Origin: Streptomyces sp. Ag109_O5-1
GTDB lineage: Bacteria > Actinomycetota > Actinomycetes > Streptomycetales > Streptomycetaceae
Assembly (NCBI RefSeq): GCF_003814875.1
Contig: NZ_RKQF01000001.1
Location: 3,658,001-3,722,000, forward strand
Length of the DNA: 64,000 bases
Direction: 5' to 3'
Part shown: positions 51,969 through 61,676 of the stretch, one piece after another
Layout: each line of letters opens with the position of its first letter
How positions within the stretch are numbered: position 1 is the stretch's first letter
Made by a program: the position numbers and the translations under genes
The notes under the pieces: generated by a model
What the model saw: the letters and a program-made list of their open reading frames with translations, nothing else
Told to the model about the DNA's origin: nothing
Database searches by the model: none

Positions 51969-53272
51969 TTGACATCCTCCCCCTCCTGAAAGAGAGGGAT
52001 TCCAACCCAGGCGGGTTGAGGTTCACGGGCGCTCGAACGGCTGATGGCCGCAGTCACCCCTCCGGCACCGGCTGTCCGCCGGGGGCGAGGGATCCCGCCC
52101 TGTCCTGCCGCGACGTTCATACTTGCGTTCTCATCCGCGTTGCAGGTGAACCCGCAGGACACGCAGACGAAGTCGGCTTGGCTCTTGCGCGACTTCTTCT
52201 CGATCCACCCGCAGGCACTGCACCGCAGACTAGTGAAAGCTGCGGGCACATCCTCGACCCGCCCCGGAGCCTTCTGCTCCGTGCGCCGCCTCAACAGGCC
52301 CCACCCCTGAGCGAGAACGGCCCTGTTCAGTCCGGCCTTCTGCCGAACGTTGCTGCCAGGCTGCTCAACAGTCCCCCTCGCCGAGCGAGTCATATTCTTG
52401 ATGTTCAGTTTCTCGAACCGCACCAGACCGTACGACCCGGCGAGCATCGTGCTGGTCTTCTCACACCAGTCCTTGCGCCGGTCGGCCTCGCGCGCCTTCA
52501 ACCGGGCAGCCTTCGCGTACTCAGCAGTCTTGACGTCACTGCCCTTCGGGGCTCGGGCGGCACGCCGCTGGTACTTGCGGATTTGCGCGCGCTCCTTGAC
52601 CGTGAGCTGTGGGCAGTTCAGCTTTCGGCCGTCGGACAGAGCGGCCGTGATGGTCACACCCCGGTCGATGCCGATGACCTCGCTCGTCGTCGGCGCGGCG
52701 ACCGGTTCGGGTATTGCGGCGAACGCAACGTGCCACTGTCCGTTACGGAAGGTGACCCGGAACGTCTTCGCCGCGGGCAGTTCGGCACGGGTGAGGCGGA
52801 AACGCACCCAGCCACAGCCAGGTACCTTAACCCGCGCCCACCGCCGGTTCAGCCTCTGTACCACGACTGAGCGTCCCATGACCTGCTTGCCCCTGGCGTT
52901 CAACTTCGGGCTGCCGTCCGGTTCGAACTCCGGGACACGGTCAGTACCGACGCCCCTGAAGCCCTCGTGCACATGCTTCCTGCGCCAAGTCGGCTCACCG
53001 AATGCCGAGGTGAAGCGCGCGTTCTTGGCTGCGGCGAAGTCCCTCAGAGCCTGCTGCTGCACATCCACGTTCCCCGTACCGAGCCACGCGTTTTCACGCC
53101 GGGCCTCAGTCAGTTGACGGCACTGCTCCGCCAAACCTGGCGCGGATCTGCGCCCGGGGCGCCAGTGCGCGTGCTGCTCGACCGCCAGGTTCCACACGTA
53201 CCGGGCGTGCGCGCAGTGCAGCAGCATCTGCTGCTCCTGTACGGGCGTCGGGTACAGCCGGAAACGGGACAT
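51959..53272 (-). CDS. tnpB: Stand-alone TnpB (RNA-guided nuclease, IS200/IS605 type)
   Basis: This 437-residue protein starts at ATG 53272. All three RuvC residues are present: Asp203 in VIGIDRGVT, Glu287 in LVRFEKLNI and Asp380 in CNADENASMNVA. Between the last two is an intact zinc finger (CSACG with Cys351 and Cys354; CVSCG with Cys370 and Cys373). The N-terminal part starts MSRFRLYPTPVQEQQM, the normal TnpB opening. No TnpA gene is present, so the element is non-autonomous. The 3' end of the gene and the right end should supply the guide RNA. It sits in the same orientation inside a chitinase gene. Confidence 0.9.
   Translation of the reverse strand: MSRFRLYPTPVQEQQMLLHCAHARYVWNLAVEQHAHWRPGRRSAPGLAEQCRQLTEARRENAWLGTGNVDVQQQALRDFAAAKNARFTSAFGEPTWRRKHVHEGFRGVGTDRVPEFEPDGSPKLNARGKQVMGRSVVVQRLNRRWARVKVPGCGWVRFRLTRAELPAAKTFRVTFRNGQWHVAFAAIPEPVAAPTTSEVIGIDRGVTITAALSDGRKLNCPQLTVKERAQIRKYQRRAARAPKGSDVKTAEYAKAARLKAREADRRKDWCEKTSTMLAGSYGLVRFEKLNIKNMTRSARGTVEQPGSNVRQKAGLNRAVLAQGWGLLRRRTEQKAPGRVEDVPAAFTSLRCSACGWIEKKSRKSQADFVCVSCGFTCNADENASMNVAAGQGGIPRPRRTAGAGGVTAAISRSSAREPQPAWVGIPLFQEGEDVKSP
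51969..52150 (-). ncRNA. Predicted right-end guide (omega) RNA region of the TnpB element
   Basis: The element end reads, on the minus strand, GGAATCCCTCTCTTTCAGG...GGATGTCAA, the classic right end of IS1341-type elements. CCCTC and GAGGG (51981-51998, plus strand) pair around an 8-base loop. In studied TnpB systems the guide RNA covers the end of tnpB and the right end, and its last bases are the flanking chromosome. Here that flank is the chitinase remnant (51968 and below). Size and exact ends are inferred. Confidence 0.45.
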
Positions 53273-53285
53273 GTCGCGAACCTAG

Positions 53286-53576
53286 CTACCCCATTCCCCG
53301 CCCGCGCACGTCTTCGATCAACATCACCCACGAGAGTGACCGACACGTCCTGCCGGCCGGGGTCGCCTGCAGCGCGGAACCTCCGCTGTGCACGGGTGAG
53401 TTCACCGTCGTACCGCTGCCCGCCGTACAACTCCAGCCGGAGAGACCGGACTCGAAGCCACCGTTGACGGCGAGGTCCGCGTCGGCCGCACGGGCGGCCG
53501 ACGAGAGCGCGGTGATACCGGGTACGGCCAGCAGCAAGGCCGTGAGCATGGTGAGGACAGGTCTCGCGCGAACCAC
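53286..53576 (-). pseudogene. N-terminal remnant of the same GH18 chitinase
   Basis: ATG 53576 opens a signal peptide (MVRARPVLTMLTALLLAVPG, cleavage after SSAARA) and the start of a carbohydrate-binding beta domain (LAVNGGFESGLSGWSCTAGS, then SPVHSGGSALQATPAG). Homology stops at about 53349, and the last 20 or so codons belong to the element's left end. With the C-terminal remnant at 51663, about 400 codons are missing, so the insertion went with a deletion. The promoter region is still present upstream. Confidence 0.72.
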
Positions 53577-53623
53577 AAGGACCTCCGGGCGTGGGGGAAT
53601 TGGAGGGTGGGGCCGCCCTCAAT

Positions 53624-53637
53624 TTGGTCCAGACCAA
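53624..53637. promoter_or_regulatory. DasR-like operator (dre) of the broken chitinase gene
   Basis: TTGGTCCAGACCAA is a perfect palindrome around GGTCCAGACC apart from the central base pair. The known dre consensus for DasR, the GlcNAc-responsive regulator of streptomycetes, is ACTGGTCTAGACCACT. The site lies 48 bases before the chitinase start, where chitinase promoters have it. It strongly supports the chitinase identity and Streptomyces-type regulation. Confidence 0.7.
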
Positions 53638-53693
53638 TCCACTTGTCAAGGCCACGGCAAGGATCTGACGGACAGCCACTGCAGCACCCCGCC

Positions 53694-53730
53694 AGGGGCG
53701 CGGGGCTCTGCGCGACCAGCCACGACGAGG
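53694..53730. repeat. Streptomycete intergenic repeat, copy A (short)
   Basis: AGGGGCGCGGGGCTCTGCGCGACCAGCC matches the outer parts of the longer repeat at 62280 (GGGGCGCGGGGCTGT...GCGCGACCAGCC) but lacks the middle stem. Such short GC-rich elements, often following genes, are common in streptomycete chromosomes. Function unknown; it may fold in RNA. Confidence 0.55.
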
Positions 53731-53776
53731 CCGCAGCCGACCGACGACCCACACACAAACGGCGCCTGGTCGTCAG

Positions 53777-54208
53777 TCAACCCGCAGCCGCTTCATGCAT
53801 GGCCAGTTCCAACAGCGCCGGATCCGTCAGCGTCCCCGACCCGTCCGGCGCCACCAGCCACCGCATCCCCCGGCTCGCCCGCCCGGGATACGGCACGACG
53901 ATCCAGGTCCCGGCCCCCGTCGTGCGGATCCCCGTGCCGAGCCACCGCGCAGCCGTTCCGGGCGGCACGAAGAAACCCACCCGGTTGTCCCCGAAGTCGA
54001 CCAGGACGGGCCCTGGTTGGTCGAGGACGCGGGTGAGCACGTCGAGGGCGGGATAGCCGAGTTCGCCCGGCAGGATCAGCACGTCCCAGGCCCTGCCCAC
54101 GGGCAGCAGCGCGACCCCCAGCGGGTTGCGCTCCCATTCCCGGCGGCAGGACTCGGGATCCGGCGCCACGGATGCCAGCCACTCGACCGCCGTCTTCGCC
54201 CCAGTCAT
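53777..54208 (-). CDS. Conserved hypothetical protein
   Basis: This 143-residue protein is read from ATG 54208 with GGGGAGG upstream. It has mixed alpha/beta composition: AKTAVEWLASVAPDPESCRR, then LGVALLPVGRAWDVLILPGE and GPVLVDFGDNRVGFFVPPGT. The middle resembles the N-terminal domain of archaeal-type primase/polymerase proteins found scattered in actinobacteria, but it is too short and lacks clear catalytic residues. No function is assigned. It is transcribed alone, convergent with nothing. Confidence 0.6.
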   Translation of the reverse strand: MTGAKTAVEWLASVAPDPESCRREWERNPLGVALLPVGRAWDVLILPGELGYPALDVLTRVLDQPGPVLVDFGDNRVGFFVPPGTAARWLGTGIRTTGAGTWIVVPYPGRASRGMRWLVAPDGSGTLTDPALLELAMHEAAAG

Positions 54209-54333
54209 CAGAGGACCTCCCCGGCTCACATGTGGACGCGGGTTTCGCGCCACGGGGAGAGAGGGAGGTCCTCCGCGAGCATTACGCGGCTTTCGGTAGG
54301 CTTTTGAAGTGACCTGGGTCACATGTCAGAAGG

Positions 54334-55761
54334 TCAGCTGTCGAAGCCCAGTCCCAGCCGGTCCATCGCCCTGAGCCACAGGTTCCGGTGCCCGCCATGC
54401 GCGTCCGCGCGGGCCAGCGACCACTTGGTGAGGGCGATGCCCGTCCAGGCGAACGGCTCGGGCGGGAAGGGCAACGGTTTCTTGCGGACCATCTCCAGGC
54501 GGGTGCGCTCGGTCTCCTCCCCCGACAGCAGGTCCAGCATCACGTCGGCGCCGAATCGCGTCGCGCCGACACCGAGGCCGGTGTAGCCCGCCGCGTACGC
54601 CACCTTCCCCTGGTGCGCGGCGCCGAAGAACGCCGAGAAACGGGCGCAGGTGTCGATCGCGCCGCCCCAGGCGTGCGTGAAGCGGACGCCCTCCAGCTGC
54701 GGGAAGCAGGTGAAGAAGTGCCCGGCGAGCTTGGCGTAGGTCTCCGGGCGGTCGTCGTACTCACGGCGGACCCGGCCGCCGTAGTGGTGGATCGCGTCGT
54801 AGCCGCCCCAGAGGATGCGGTTGTCGGCGGAGAGGCGGAAGTAGTGGAACTGGTTGGCGGAGTCGCCGAGGCCCTGCCGGTTCTTCCAGCCGATCGCGCC
54901 GAGCTGCTCGGCGGTGAGCGGCTCGGTCATCAGGGCGTAGTCGTAGACCGGCACGGTGTAGGCGCGGACCCGCTTGAGCAGGTTCGGGAAGATGTTGGTG
55001 CAGAGCGCGACCCGGCGGGCGCGGACCGAGCCGTACGGGGTGCGTACGGCCATGCCGGCGCCGTACGCCTTCAGGTCGAGGGCGGGCGTGTGCTCGTACA
55101 CGCGGACGCCGAGCGCGAGGCAGGCCTGCTTGAGGCCCCAGGCGAGCCTGGCCGGGTTGAGCATGGCCACGCCCCGCCGGTCCCACAGGCCGGCCTCGAA
55201 GGTGGGCGAGGCGACCTGCGCGCGCACCTCGTCGGCGTCGAGGAACTCGATGCCGTCCGCGAGGCCCTTCTGCTCCAGTTGCTTGTGCCAGTCGCGGAGT
55301 TCCCAGGCCTGGTAGGTCTCGGTGGCGACGTCGATCTCGCCGGTGCGCTCGAACTCGCAGTCGATGCCGTGCCGGGTGACGGCGGCCTCGATCTCGTCGA
55401 GGTTGCGCCGGCCCAGCTCCTGGAGTGTGTGGATCTCGTCGGGCCAGCGGGCGAGCCCGTTGGGCAGCCCGTGGGTGAGGGAGGCGGCGCAGAAGCCGCC
55501 GTTGCGGCCCGAGGCGGCCCAGCCCACCTCGTGGCCTTCCAGCAGGACCACATCGCGCCCGGGGTCGCGCTCCTTGGCGTTGAGCGCGGTCCACAGTCCG
55601 CTGTACCCGCCGCCGACGACCAGCAGGTCGCAGGTGTCGGCGCCGGTGAGCGCGGGCTCGGGGTGGGGCTTGCCGGGGTCTTCCAGCCAGTACGGCACCG
55701 GCTGTGCTTCGGAAAGTGACTTGGTCCAATCTGCCTGACGGCTCATGGCGCTTGGGGCCAT
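54334..55761 (-). CDS. FAD-dependent oxidoreductase (DAO family), polyamine cluster
   Basis: This 475-residue protein is read from ATG 55761, 9 bases after AGGGAG; a TTG three codons upstream is less likely. CDLLVVGGGYSGLWTALNAK is the FAD-binding Rossmann motif; GHEVGWAASGRNGGFC and AYAAGYTGLGVGATRFGADV are typical of gamma-glutamylputrescine or amine oxidases of the DAO superfamily. It closes the Pot-type operon, 32 bases after the permease. Oxidation of putrescine or its gamma-glutamyl form to the aldehyde is the likely role, feeding the aldehyde dehydrogenase at 59962. Confidence 0.8.
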   Translation of the reverse strand: MAPSAMSRQADWTKSLSEAQPVPYWLEDPGKPHPEPALTGADTCDLLVVGGGYSGLWTALNAKERDPGRDVVLLEGHEVGWAASGRNGGFCAASLTHGLPNGLARWPDEIHTLQELGRRNLDEIEAAVTRHGIDCEFERTGEIDVATETYQAWELRDWHKQLEQKGLADGIEFLDADEVRAQVASPTFEAGLWDRRGVAMLNPARLAWGLKQACLALGVRVYEHTPALDLKAYGAGMAVRTPYGSVRARRVALCTNIFPNLLKRVRAYTVPVYDYALMTEPLTAEQLGAIGWKNRQGLGDSANQFHYFRLSADNRILWGGYDAIHHYGGRVRREYDDRPETYAKLAGHFFTCFPQLEGVRFTHAWGGAIDTCARFSAFFGAAHQGKVAYAAGYTGLGVGATRFGADVMLDLLSGEETERTRLEMVRKKPLPFPPEPFAWTGIALTKWSLARADAHGGHRNLWLRAMDRLGLGFDS

Positions 55762-55793
55762 GATTTTCAACTCCCTACAGAGTCAATCAGTGG

Positions 55794-56594
55794 TTATGCT
55801 TTTTGCCTGTTACGGCGGTTGTTGATGAGCATCGACGCCAGCACGAACAGTACGGCGACCAGGAACATGGCCGTACCGATGACGTTGATCTGGACGGGCG
55901 TACCGCGCTGTGCCGAACCCCAGACGAACATGGGGAAGGTGACGGTGGAGCCCGCGTTGAAATTGGTGATGATGAAATCGTCGAAGGAGAGCGCGAAGGA
56001 CAGCAGCGCGCCCGCCGCGATTCCGGGGGCCGCGATAGGGAGGGTGACCCGGACGAACGTCTGCACCGGTCCGGCGTAGAGGTCCCGGGCCGCCTCCTCC
56101 AGACGCGGGTCCATCGACATCACACGCGCCTTGACCGCGGTGACGACGAAGCTGAGGCAGAACATGATGTGGGCGATCAGGATGGTGTAGAAGCCCAGCT
56201 GGGCGCCCATGTTGAGGAACAGGGTGAGCAGCGAGGCCGCCATCACGACCTCGGGCATGGCCATCGGCAGGAAGATCAGCGAGTTCACGGCACCGCGCGC
56301 CCGGAAGCGGTAGCGGACCAGCGCGAAGGCGATCATCGTGCCGAGGACGGTGGCCCCGATCGTCGCCAGGGCGGCGATCCGGAGGCTGATGGAGAGCGAG
56401 CCGCACATGTCGGCGACCCCGCACGGCTGTTTCCAGGCGTCGAGCGAGAACTGCTGCCATTCGTAGTTGAAGCGCCCCTTCGGTTTGTTGAAGGAGAACA
56501 CCGTGACGATGACGTTCGGAAGCAGGAGATATCCGAGGGTCAGCAGTCCCGCGATGACGACGAGATTCTTCTTGAGCCAGTTGACGAAGGGCAT
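55794..56594 (-). CDS. potC: Polyamine ABC transporter permease (PotC-like)
   Basis: This 266-residue protein has six hydrophobic segments (first LVVIAGLLTLGYLLLPNVIV). The EAA-type loop is LEEAARDLYAGPVQTFVRV; ALSFALSFDDFIITNFNAG is typical of PotC. It starts at the base next to the PotB stop. With PotB it forms the inner-membrane pore for putrescine or spermidine uptake. Confidence 0.87.
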   Translation of the reverse strand: MPFVNWLKKNLVVIAGLLTLGYLLLPNVIVTVFSFNKPKGRFNYEWQQFSLDAWKQPCGVADMCGSLSISLRIAALATIGATVLGTMIAFALVRYRFRARGAVNSLIFLPMAMPEVVMAASLLTLFLNMGAQLGFYTILIAHIMFCLSFVVTAVKARVMSMDPRLEEAARDLYAGPVQTFVRVTLPIAAPGIAAGALLSFALSFDDFIITNFNAGSTVTFPMFVWGSAQRGTPVQINVIGTAMFLVAVLFVLASMLINNRRNRQKA

Positions 56595-57520
56595 TTAGAC
56601 CAGATCCTCCGTCCCGGACCGGCGAATGTAGATCGTGACCATGGCGAGGATCGCGGCCATGAGGATGAAGGAGAGCGCGGCCGCCGTCGGGTAGTCCAGA
56701 ATCCGCAGGAACTGCGTCTGGATCACGTTTCCGATCATGCGGGTGTCGGTCGAGCCGAGGAGTTCGGCGTTGACGTAGTCACCGGCCGCCGGGATGAAGG
56801 TCAGCAGCGTGCCGGAGACCACGCCCGGCATCGACAGCGGGAAGGTGACCTTGCGGAACGTCGTCCACGGCTTGGCGTACAGGTCGCCGGCCGCTTCGTG
56901 CAGCCGTCCGTCGATGCGCTCCAGCGAGGTGTAGAGCGGCAGGATCATGAACGGCAGGAAGTTGTACGTCAGACCGCACACCACCGCGAGCGGGGTCGCG
57001 AGCACCCGGTCGCCGGCCGTCCAGCCGAGGAAGTCGGTGAGGCTCAGGATGTGCAGCGAGTTCAGGACGTGCACGACCGGGCCGTTGTCGGCGAGGATCG
57101 TCTTCCAGGCCAGGGTGCGGATCAGGAAGCTGGTGAAGAACGGCGCGATCACCAGGATCATGATCAGGTTCCGCCAGCGCCCCGCGCGGAAGGCGATGAG
57201 GTAGGCCAGCGGGTAGCCGAGCAGCAGGCACAGGACCGTGGCCGCGGCCGCGTAGAAGACGGACCGCAGGAACTGCGGCCAGTACTCGCTCAGCGCGTCC
57301 CAGTAGGTCGCGAAGTGCCAGGTGACCTTGTAGCCCTCTTCCAGGGAGCCCGTCTGGACCGACGTGGACGCCTGGTAGATCATCGGCAGCGCGAAGAAGA
57401 TGATCAGCCACAGGATGCCGGGCAGCAGCAGCCAGTACGGCGTGAACCGGCCGCGCTTCCGCGCCGGCTTCTTCTCGGGGGCCGGCGCCAGGGGCGGCGG
57501 CGCTTCCGTCAGCGTGGCCA

Positions 57521-57521
<1 letters not shown>
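56595..57521 (-). CDS. potB: Polyamine ABC transporter permease (PotB-like)
   Basis: This 308-residue protein is read from ATG 57521, which overlaps the stop of the ATPase gene (ATGA). A Pro/Ala-rich start is followed by six membrane segments (YWLLLPGILWLIIFFALPMI). The EAA loop is LHEAAGDLYAKPWTTFRKVT and the following FIPAAGDYVNAELLG is characteristic of PotB. It pairs with the PotC-like protein. Confidence 0.87.
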
Positions 57522-58666
<1,145 letters not shown>

Positions 58667-58673
58667 GGTGTCG

Positions 58674-59909
58674 TCACGCCCCTGTGAGCTTCGCGAACTT
58701 CTGCTGGTAGGCCGTCTCTTCCTTCGAGCTCAGGGAGCGGAAGGCACGGGACTTGGCCTGCATGGCCTTGTCGGGAACGATCAGCGGGTTGCTCGCCGCC
58801 GACTTGTCGATCTTGGCAAGGTAAGGCTGCACGTCCGCGACCGGACTGACGTAGTTGATGTAGGCGGCGAGTTCCGCGGCCTGCTCGGGCTCGTAGTAGT
58901 AGTCGATGAGCCGCTCGGCGTTCGTCTTGTGGCGCGCCTTGTTCGGGATCAGCATGTTGTCGGTCGACGTCATGTAGCCGCTGTCCGGGATGACGTAGGC
59001 GACATCCGGGTTGTCGGCCTGGAGCTGCACGATGTCGCCGCCCCAGGCGACACAGGCGGCCAGGTCGCCCTTGCTGAGGTCCGAGGTGTAGTCGTTGCCG
59101 GTGAAGCGGCGGATCTGCCCCTTGTCGACGGCCTTCTGCAGCCGCGCGATCACCGCGTCGTAGTTGTCGTCGGTGAACTTCGCCGGGTCGATGCCCATGT
59201 CGAGCATGGTCATGCCGACGGTGTCCCGCATCTCCGTGAGCAGGCCGACCCGGCCCTTGAGCGCGGGGTTGTCGAGCAGGTCGGAGACCGACTTCACCTC
59301 GACACCGTTCAGCGCCTTCTTGTTGAAGGCGACGACGGTCGAGATGCCCTGCCAGGGGTACGAGTAGGCGCGGCCCGGGTCCCAGTCGGGGCTGCGGAAC
59401 TGCTCCGACAGGTTGGCGAAGGCGTGCGGCAGGTTGGACGCGTCCAGCTTCTGGACGTAGCCGAGCCGGATCATGCGGGCGGCCAGCCAGTCGGTGAGGA
59501 CGATCAGGTCACGGCCGGTGTCCTGGCCGGCGGCGAGCTGCGGCTGGATCTTGCCGAAGAACTCGTCGTTGTCGTTGATGTCCTCGGTGTACTTGACCGT
59601 GATGCCGGTCCGCTTGCGGAACGCGTCCAGCGTGGGGTGGATCTTCCCGCTGTCGTCGACGTCGATGTACTCGGGCCAGTTGGAGAAGTTGACGACCCTC
59701 TCCTTGGCCGAGTGGTCGTCGGCGGAGACCCCGCCCTGGGACTTGCCGGCCGCGGGGATGCCGCAGGCGCTCAGCGCCCCGACGCCGCCCACCGCGAGCG
59801 CGCCGCCCAGGAACGACCGGCGGGCCAGGGCGGCCCGGCCGTTGCGGAGGCTGCGCCGCATGGCGGCCACTTCGACCGGGGTAGGGCGGTCGGGCTCGTA
59901 CTGCCTCAT
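58674..59909 (-). CDS. potD: Polyamine-binding lipoprotein (PotD/PotF-like)
   Basis: This 411-residue protein has a Tat-type signal (ALARRSFLGGALAVGG) and a lipobox ending in LSAC (cysteine about 49). The mature part has the PotD fold: VVNFSNWPEYIDVD near the N-terminus, then YTEDINDNDEFFGKIQPQL and VAWGGDIVQLQADNPDVAYV. The acidic binding pocket expected for putrescine or spermidine cannot be mapped residue by residue here. It lies 52 bases after the aldehyde dehydrogenase gene. Confidence 0.88.
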   Translation of the reverse strand: MRQYEPDRPTPVEVAAMRRSLRNGRAALARRSFLGGALAVGGVGALSACGIPAAGKSQGGVSADDHSAKERVVNFSNWPEYIDVDDSGKIHPTLDAFRKRTGITVKYTEDINDNDEFFGKIQPQLAAGQDTGRDLIVLTDWLAARMIRLGYVQKLDASNLPHAFANLSEQFRSPDWDPGRAYSYPWQGISTVVAFNKKALNGVEVKSVSDLLDNPALKGRVGLLTEMRDTVGMTMLDMGIDPAKFTDDNYDAVIARLQKAVDKGQIRRFTGNDYTSDLSKGDLAACVAWGGDIVQLQADNPDVAYVIPDSGYMTSTDNMLIPNKARHKTNAERLIDYYYEPEQAAELAAYINYVSPVADVQPYLAKIDKSAASNPLIVPDKAMQAKSRAFRSLSSKEETAYQQKFAKLTGA

Positions 59910-59961
59910 GCGCTAGATGCCCTTTCGGGAAGATGGCCGTGATGAGCGGCCGAAGATCTGA

Positions 59962-61497
59962 CTATCGGTCCCCGAAGATCGTGCGGTGCCAGTCCTTCCG
60001 CGCCACCGCCGTGTTGTCGAACATTACGTGCTTGACCTGGGTGTACTCCTCGAACGAGTACGCCGACATGTCCTTGCCGAAGCCGGACGCCTTGTAGCCG
60101 CCGTGCGGCATCTCGCTGATGATCGGGATGTGGTCGTTGACCCACACACAGCCCGCCTTGATCTCACGCGTCGCGCGGTTGGCCCGGTAGACGCCGCCGG
60201 TCCACGCGGAGGCGGCCAGACCGTAGGGCGTGTCGTTGGCCAGCCGGATGCCCTCATCATCACTGTCGAACGGGAGAACGACCAGCACCGGCCCGAAGAT
60301 CTCGGACTGGACGATCTCGCTGTCCTGCGGCGCGTCGGCGACCAGGGTCGGCCGGTAGTACGCACCGCTCTTCAGCTCCCCTCCGGGAGCCTCGCCGCCG
60401 GTCACCACGCGCGCGTAGCCGCGCGCCCGCTCGACGAAGGCGGCGACCCGGTCCCGCTGGGTGTGCGAGATCAGCGGGCCGAGGTCGGTACCGGGAGCGA
60501 ACGGGTCCCCCAGCCGCACGGTCTCCATCAGGGCGGCCGTCCGCTCGACGAAGGCGTCGTAGAGCGGCCGCTGCACGTACGCGCGCGTGGCGGCGGTGCA
60601 GTCCTGCCCGGTGTTGATCAGCGCGCCCGCGACGGCCCCGTTCACCGCGGCCTCCAGATCGGCGTCATCGAAGACCACGAACGGCGCCTTGCCGCCGAGC
60701 TCCAGATGCAGCCGCTTCACCGTCGCCGTCGCGATCTCGGCGACGCGCTTTCCCACCCCGGTGGAGCCGGTGAAGGACGTCATCGCCACGTCGGGATGCC
60801 CGACGAGATGCTCACCGGCCGCCTTCCCCGTCCCGGTGACGATGTTGATGACACCGTCGGGGATGCCGGCGTAGGTGGCGGCTTCGGCGAAGAGCAGCGA
60901 GGTGAGCGGGGTCAGCTCGGCCGGCTTGAGCACGATGGTGTTGCCGGCGGCGATGGCCGGGAGGATCTTCCAGGCGGCCATCTGGAGCGGATAGTTCCAG
61001 GGCGCGATGGAGCCGACGACGCCGATGGCCTCACGGCGGACGTACGAGGTGTGGTCGCCGGAGTACTCACCGGCCGCCTGCCCCTGCAGGTGCCGGGCGG
61101 CACCGGCGAAGAACGCGGTGTTGTCGATGGTCCCCGGCACATCGAACTCGCGCGTCAGCTTCAGCGGCTTGCCGCACTGGAGGGACTCGGCACGGGCGAA
61201 TTCCTCGGCGCGGTCGGCGAGCACGGCGGCGAACCGGTGCAGCGCGTCGGACCGCTCGCCGGGGGTGGCCCCGGCCCAGCCCGGGAAGGCCGCGCGGGCC
61301 GCCGCTACGGCATCGTCGACGTCGTCGGTCCCGGCCAGCTCGTAGGGGTACACCTCCGCGCCGGTGGCCGGGTCGACCACGGCGTGCGTACGGCCGGACG
61401 TGCCCTTGGTGAGCCGCCCCCCGATGTACTGCGCGCCGCCCGCGAGCCGCTCCTGCGCGGGGAAGGTCTCCGGGGTGGCGGTGCCCGGCTTGTCCAT
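59962..61497 (-). CDS. Gamma-aminobutyraldehyde dehydrogenase-like enzyme
   Basis: This 511-residue NAD-dependent aldehyde dehydrogenase heads the polyamine operon. Catalytic Cys300 lies in NTGQDCTAATR and Glu266 in LHLELGGKAPF; GVVGSIAPWNYPLQM is the usual signature. It is related to PatD/PuuC-type enzymes that turn 4-aminobutyraldehyde into GABA, which GabT (49319) and the 43569 enzyme would carry to succinate. ATG 61497 follows GGAGAAGC. A promoter region with inverted repeats lies upstream. Confidence 0.85.
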   Translation of the reverse strand: MDKPGTATPETFPAQERLAGGAQYIGGRLTKGTSGRTHAVVDPATGAEVYPYELAGTDDVDDAVAAARAAFPGWAGATPGERSDALHRFAAVLADRAEEFARAESLQCGKPLKLTREFDVPGTIDNTAFFAGAARHLQGQAAGEYSGDHTSYVRREAIGVVGSIAPWNYPLQMAAWKILPAIAAGNTIVLKPAELTPLTSLLFAEAATYAGIPDGVINIVTGTGKAAGEHLVGHPDVAMTSFTGSTGVGKRVAEIATATVKRLHLELGGKAPFVVFDDADLEAAVNGAVAGALINTGQDCTAATRAYVQRPLYDAFVERTAALMETVRLGDPFAPGTDLGPLISHTQRDRVAAFVERARGYARVVTGGEAPGGELKSGAYYRPTLVADAPQDSEIVQSEIFGPVLVVLPFDSDDEGIRLANDTPYGLAASAWTGGVYRANRATREIKAGCVWVNDHIPIISEMPHGGYKASGFGKDMSAYSFEEYTQVKHVMFDNTAVARKDWHRTIFGDR

Positions 61498-61590
61498 GTC
61501 GCTTCTCCTCCGCCGTCACCCCGTCCCGAGAGGCGGGTGGCGTAGCTCCAGCTCGATTTGACTGCCGATCCTGACAGAGCAAGGGGAGTC

Positions 61591-61634
61591 CAACAAGTGA
61601 TTCCGTTGTTGCCTTTTGGTTACGCGACGGAATC
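61591..61634. promoter_or_regulatory. Inverted repeats in the divergent gap of the polyamine operon
   Basis: CAACAA at 61591 and TTGTTG at 61606 form one inverted repeat. GATTCCGT (61599) and ACGGAATC (61627) form a second, overlapping one with a 20-base spacer. They lie in the 179-base gap between the aldehyde dehydrogenase start (61497) and the NADAR gene. They are candidate operators for the operon or the NADAR gene. No regulator gene adjoins. Confidence 0.45.
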
Positions 61635-61676
61635 TGTCGACCAGGTGTCGAGTCGAGGAGGAAAAGGCAGGACGGA

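Noticed and set aside
53777..54208. Primase/polymerase function for the 143-residue protein
   Set aside because: Only a vague resemblance in the middle; it is too short and lacks clear catalytic residues, so it stays hypothetical.
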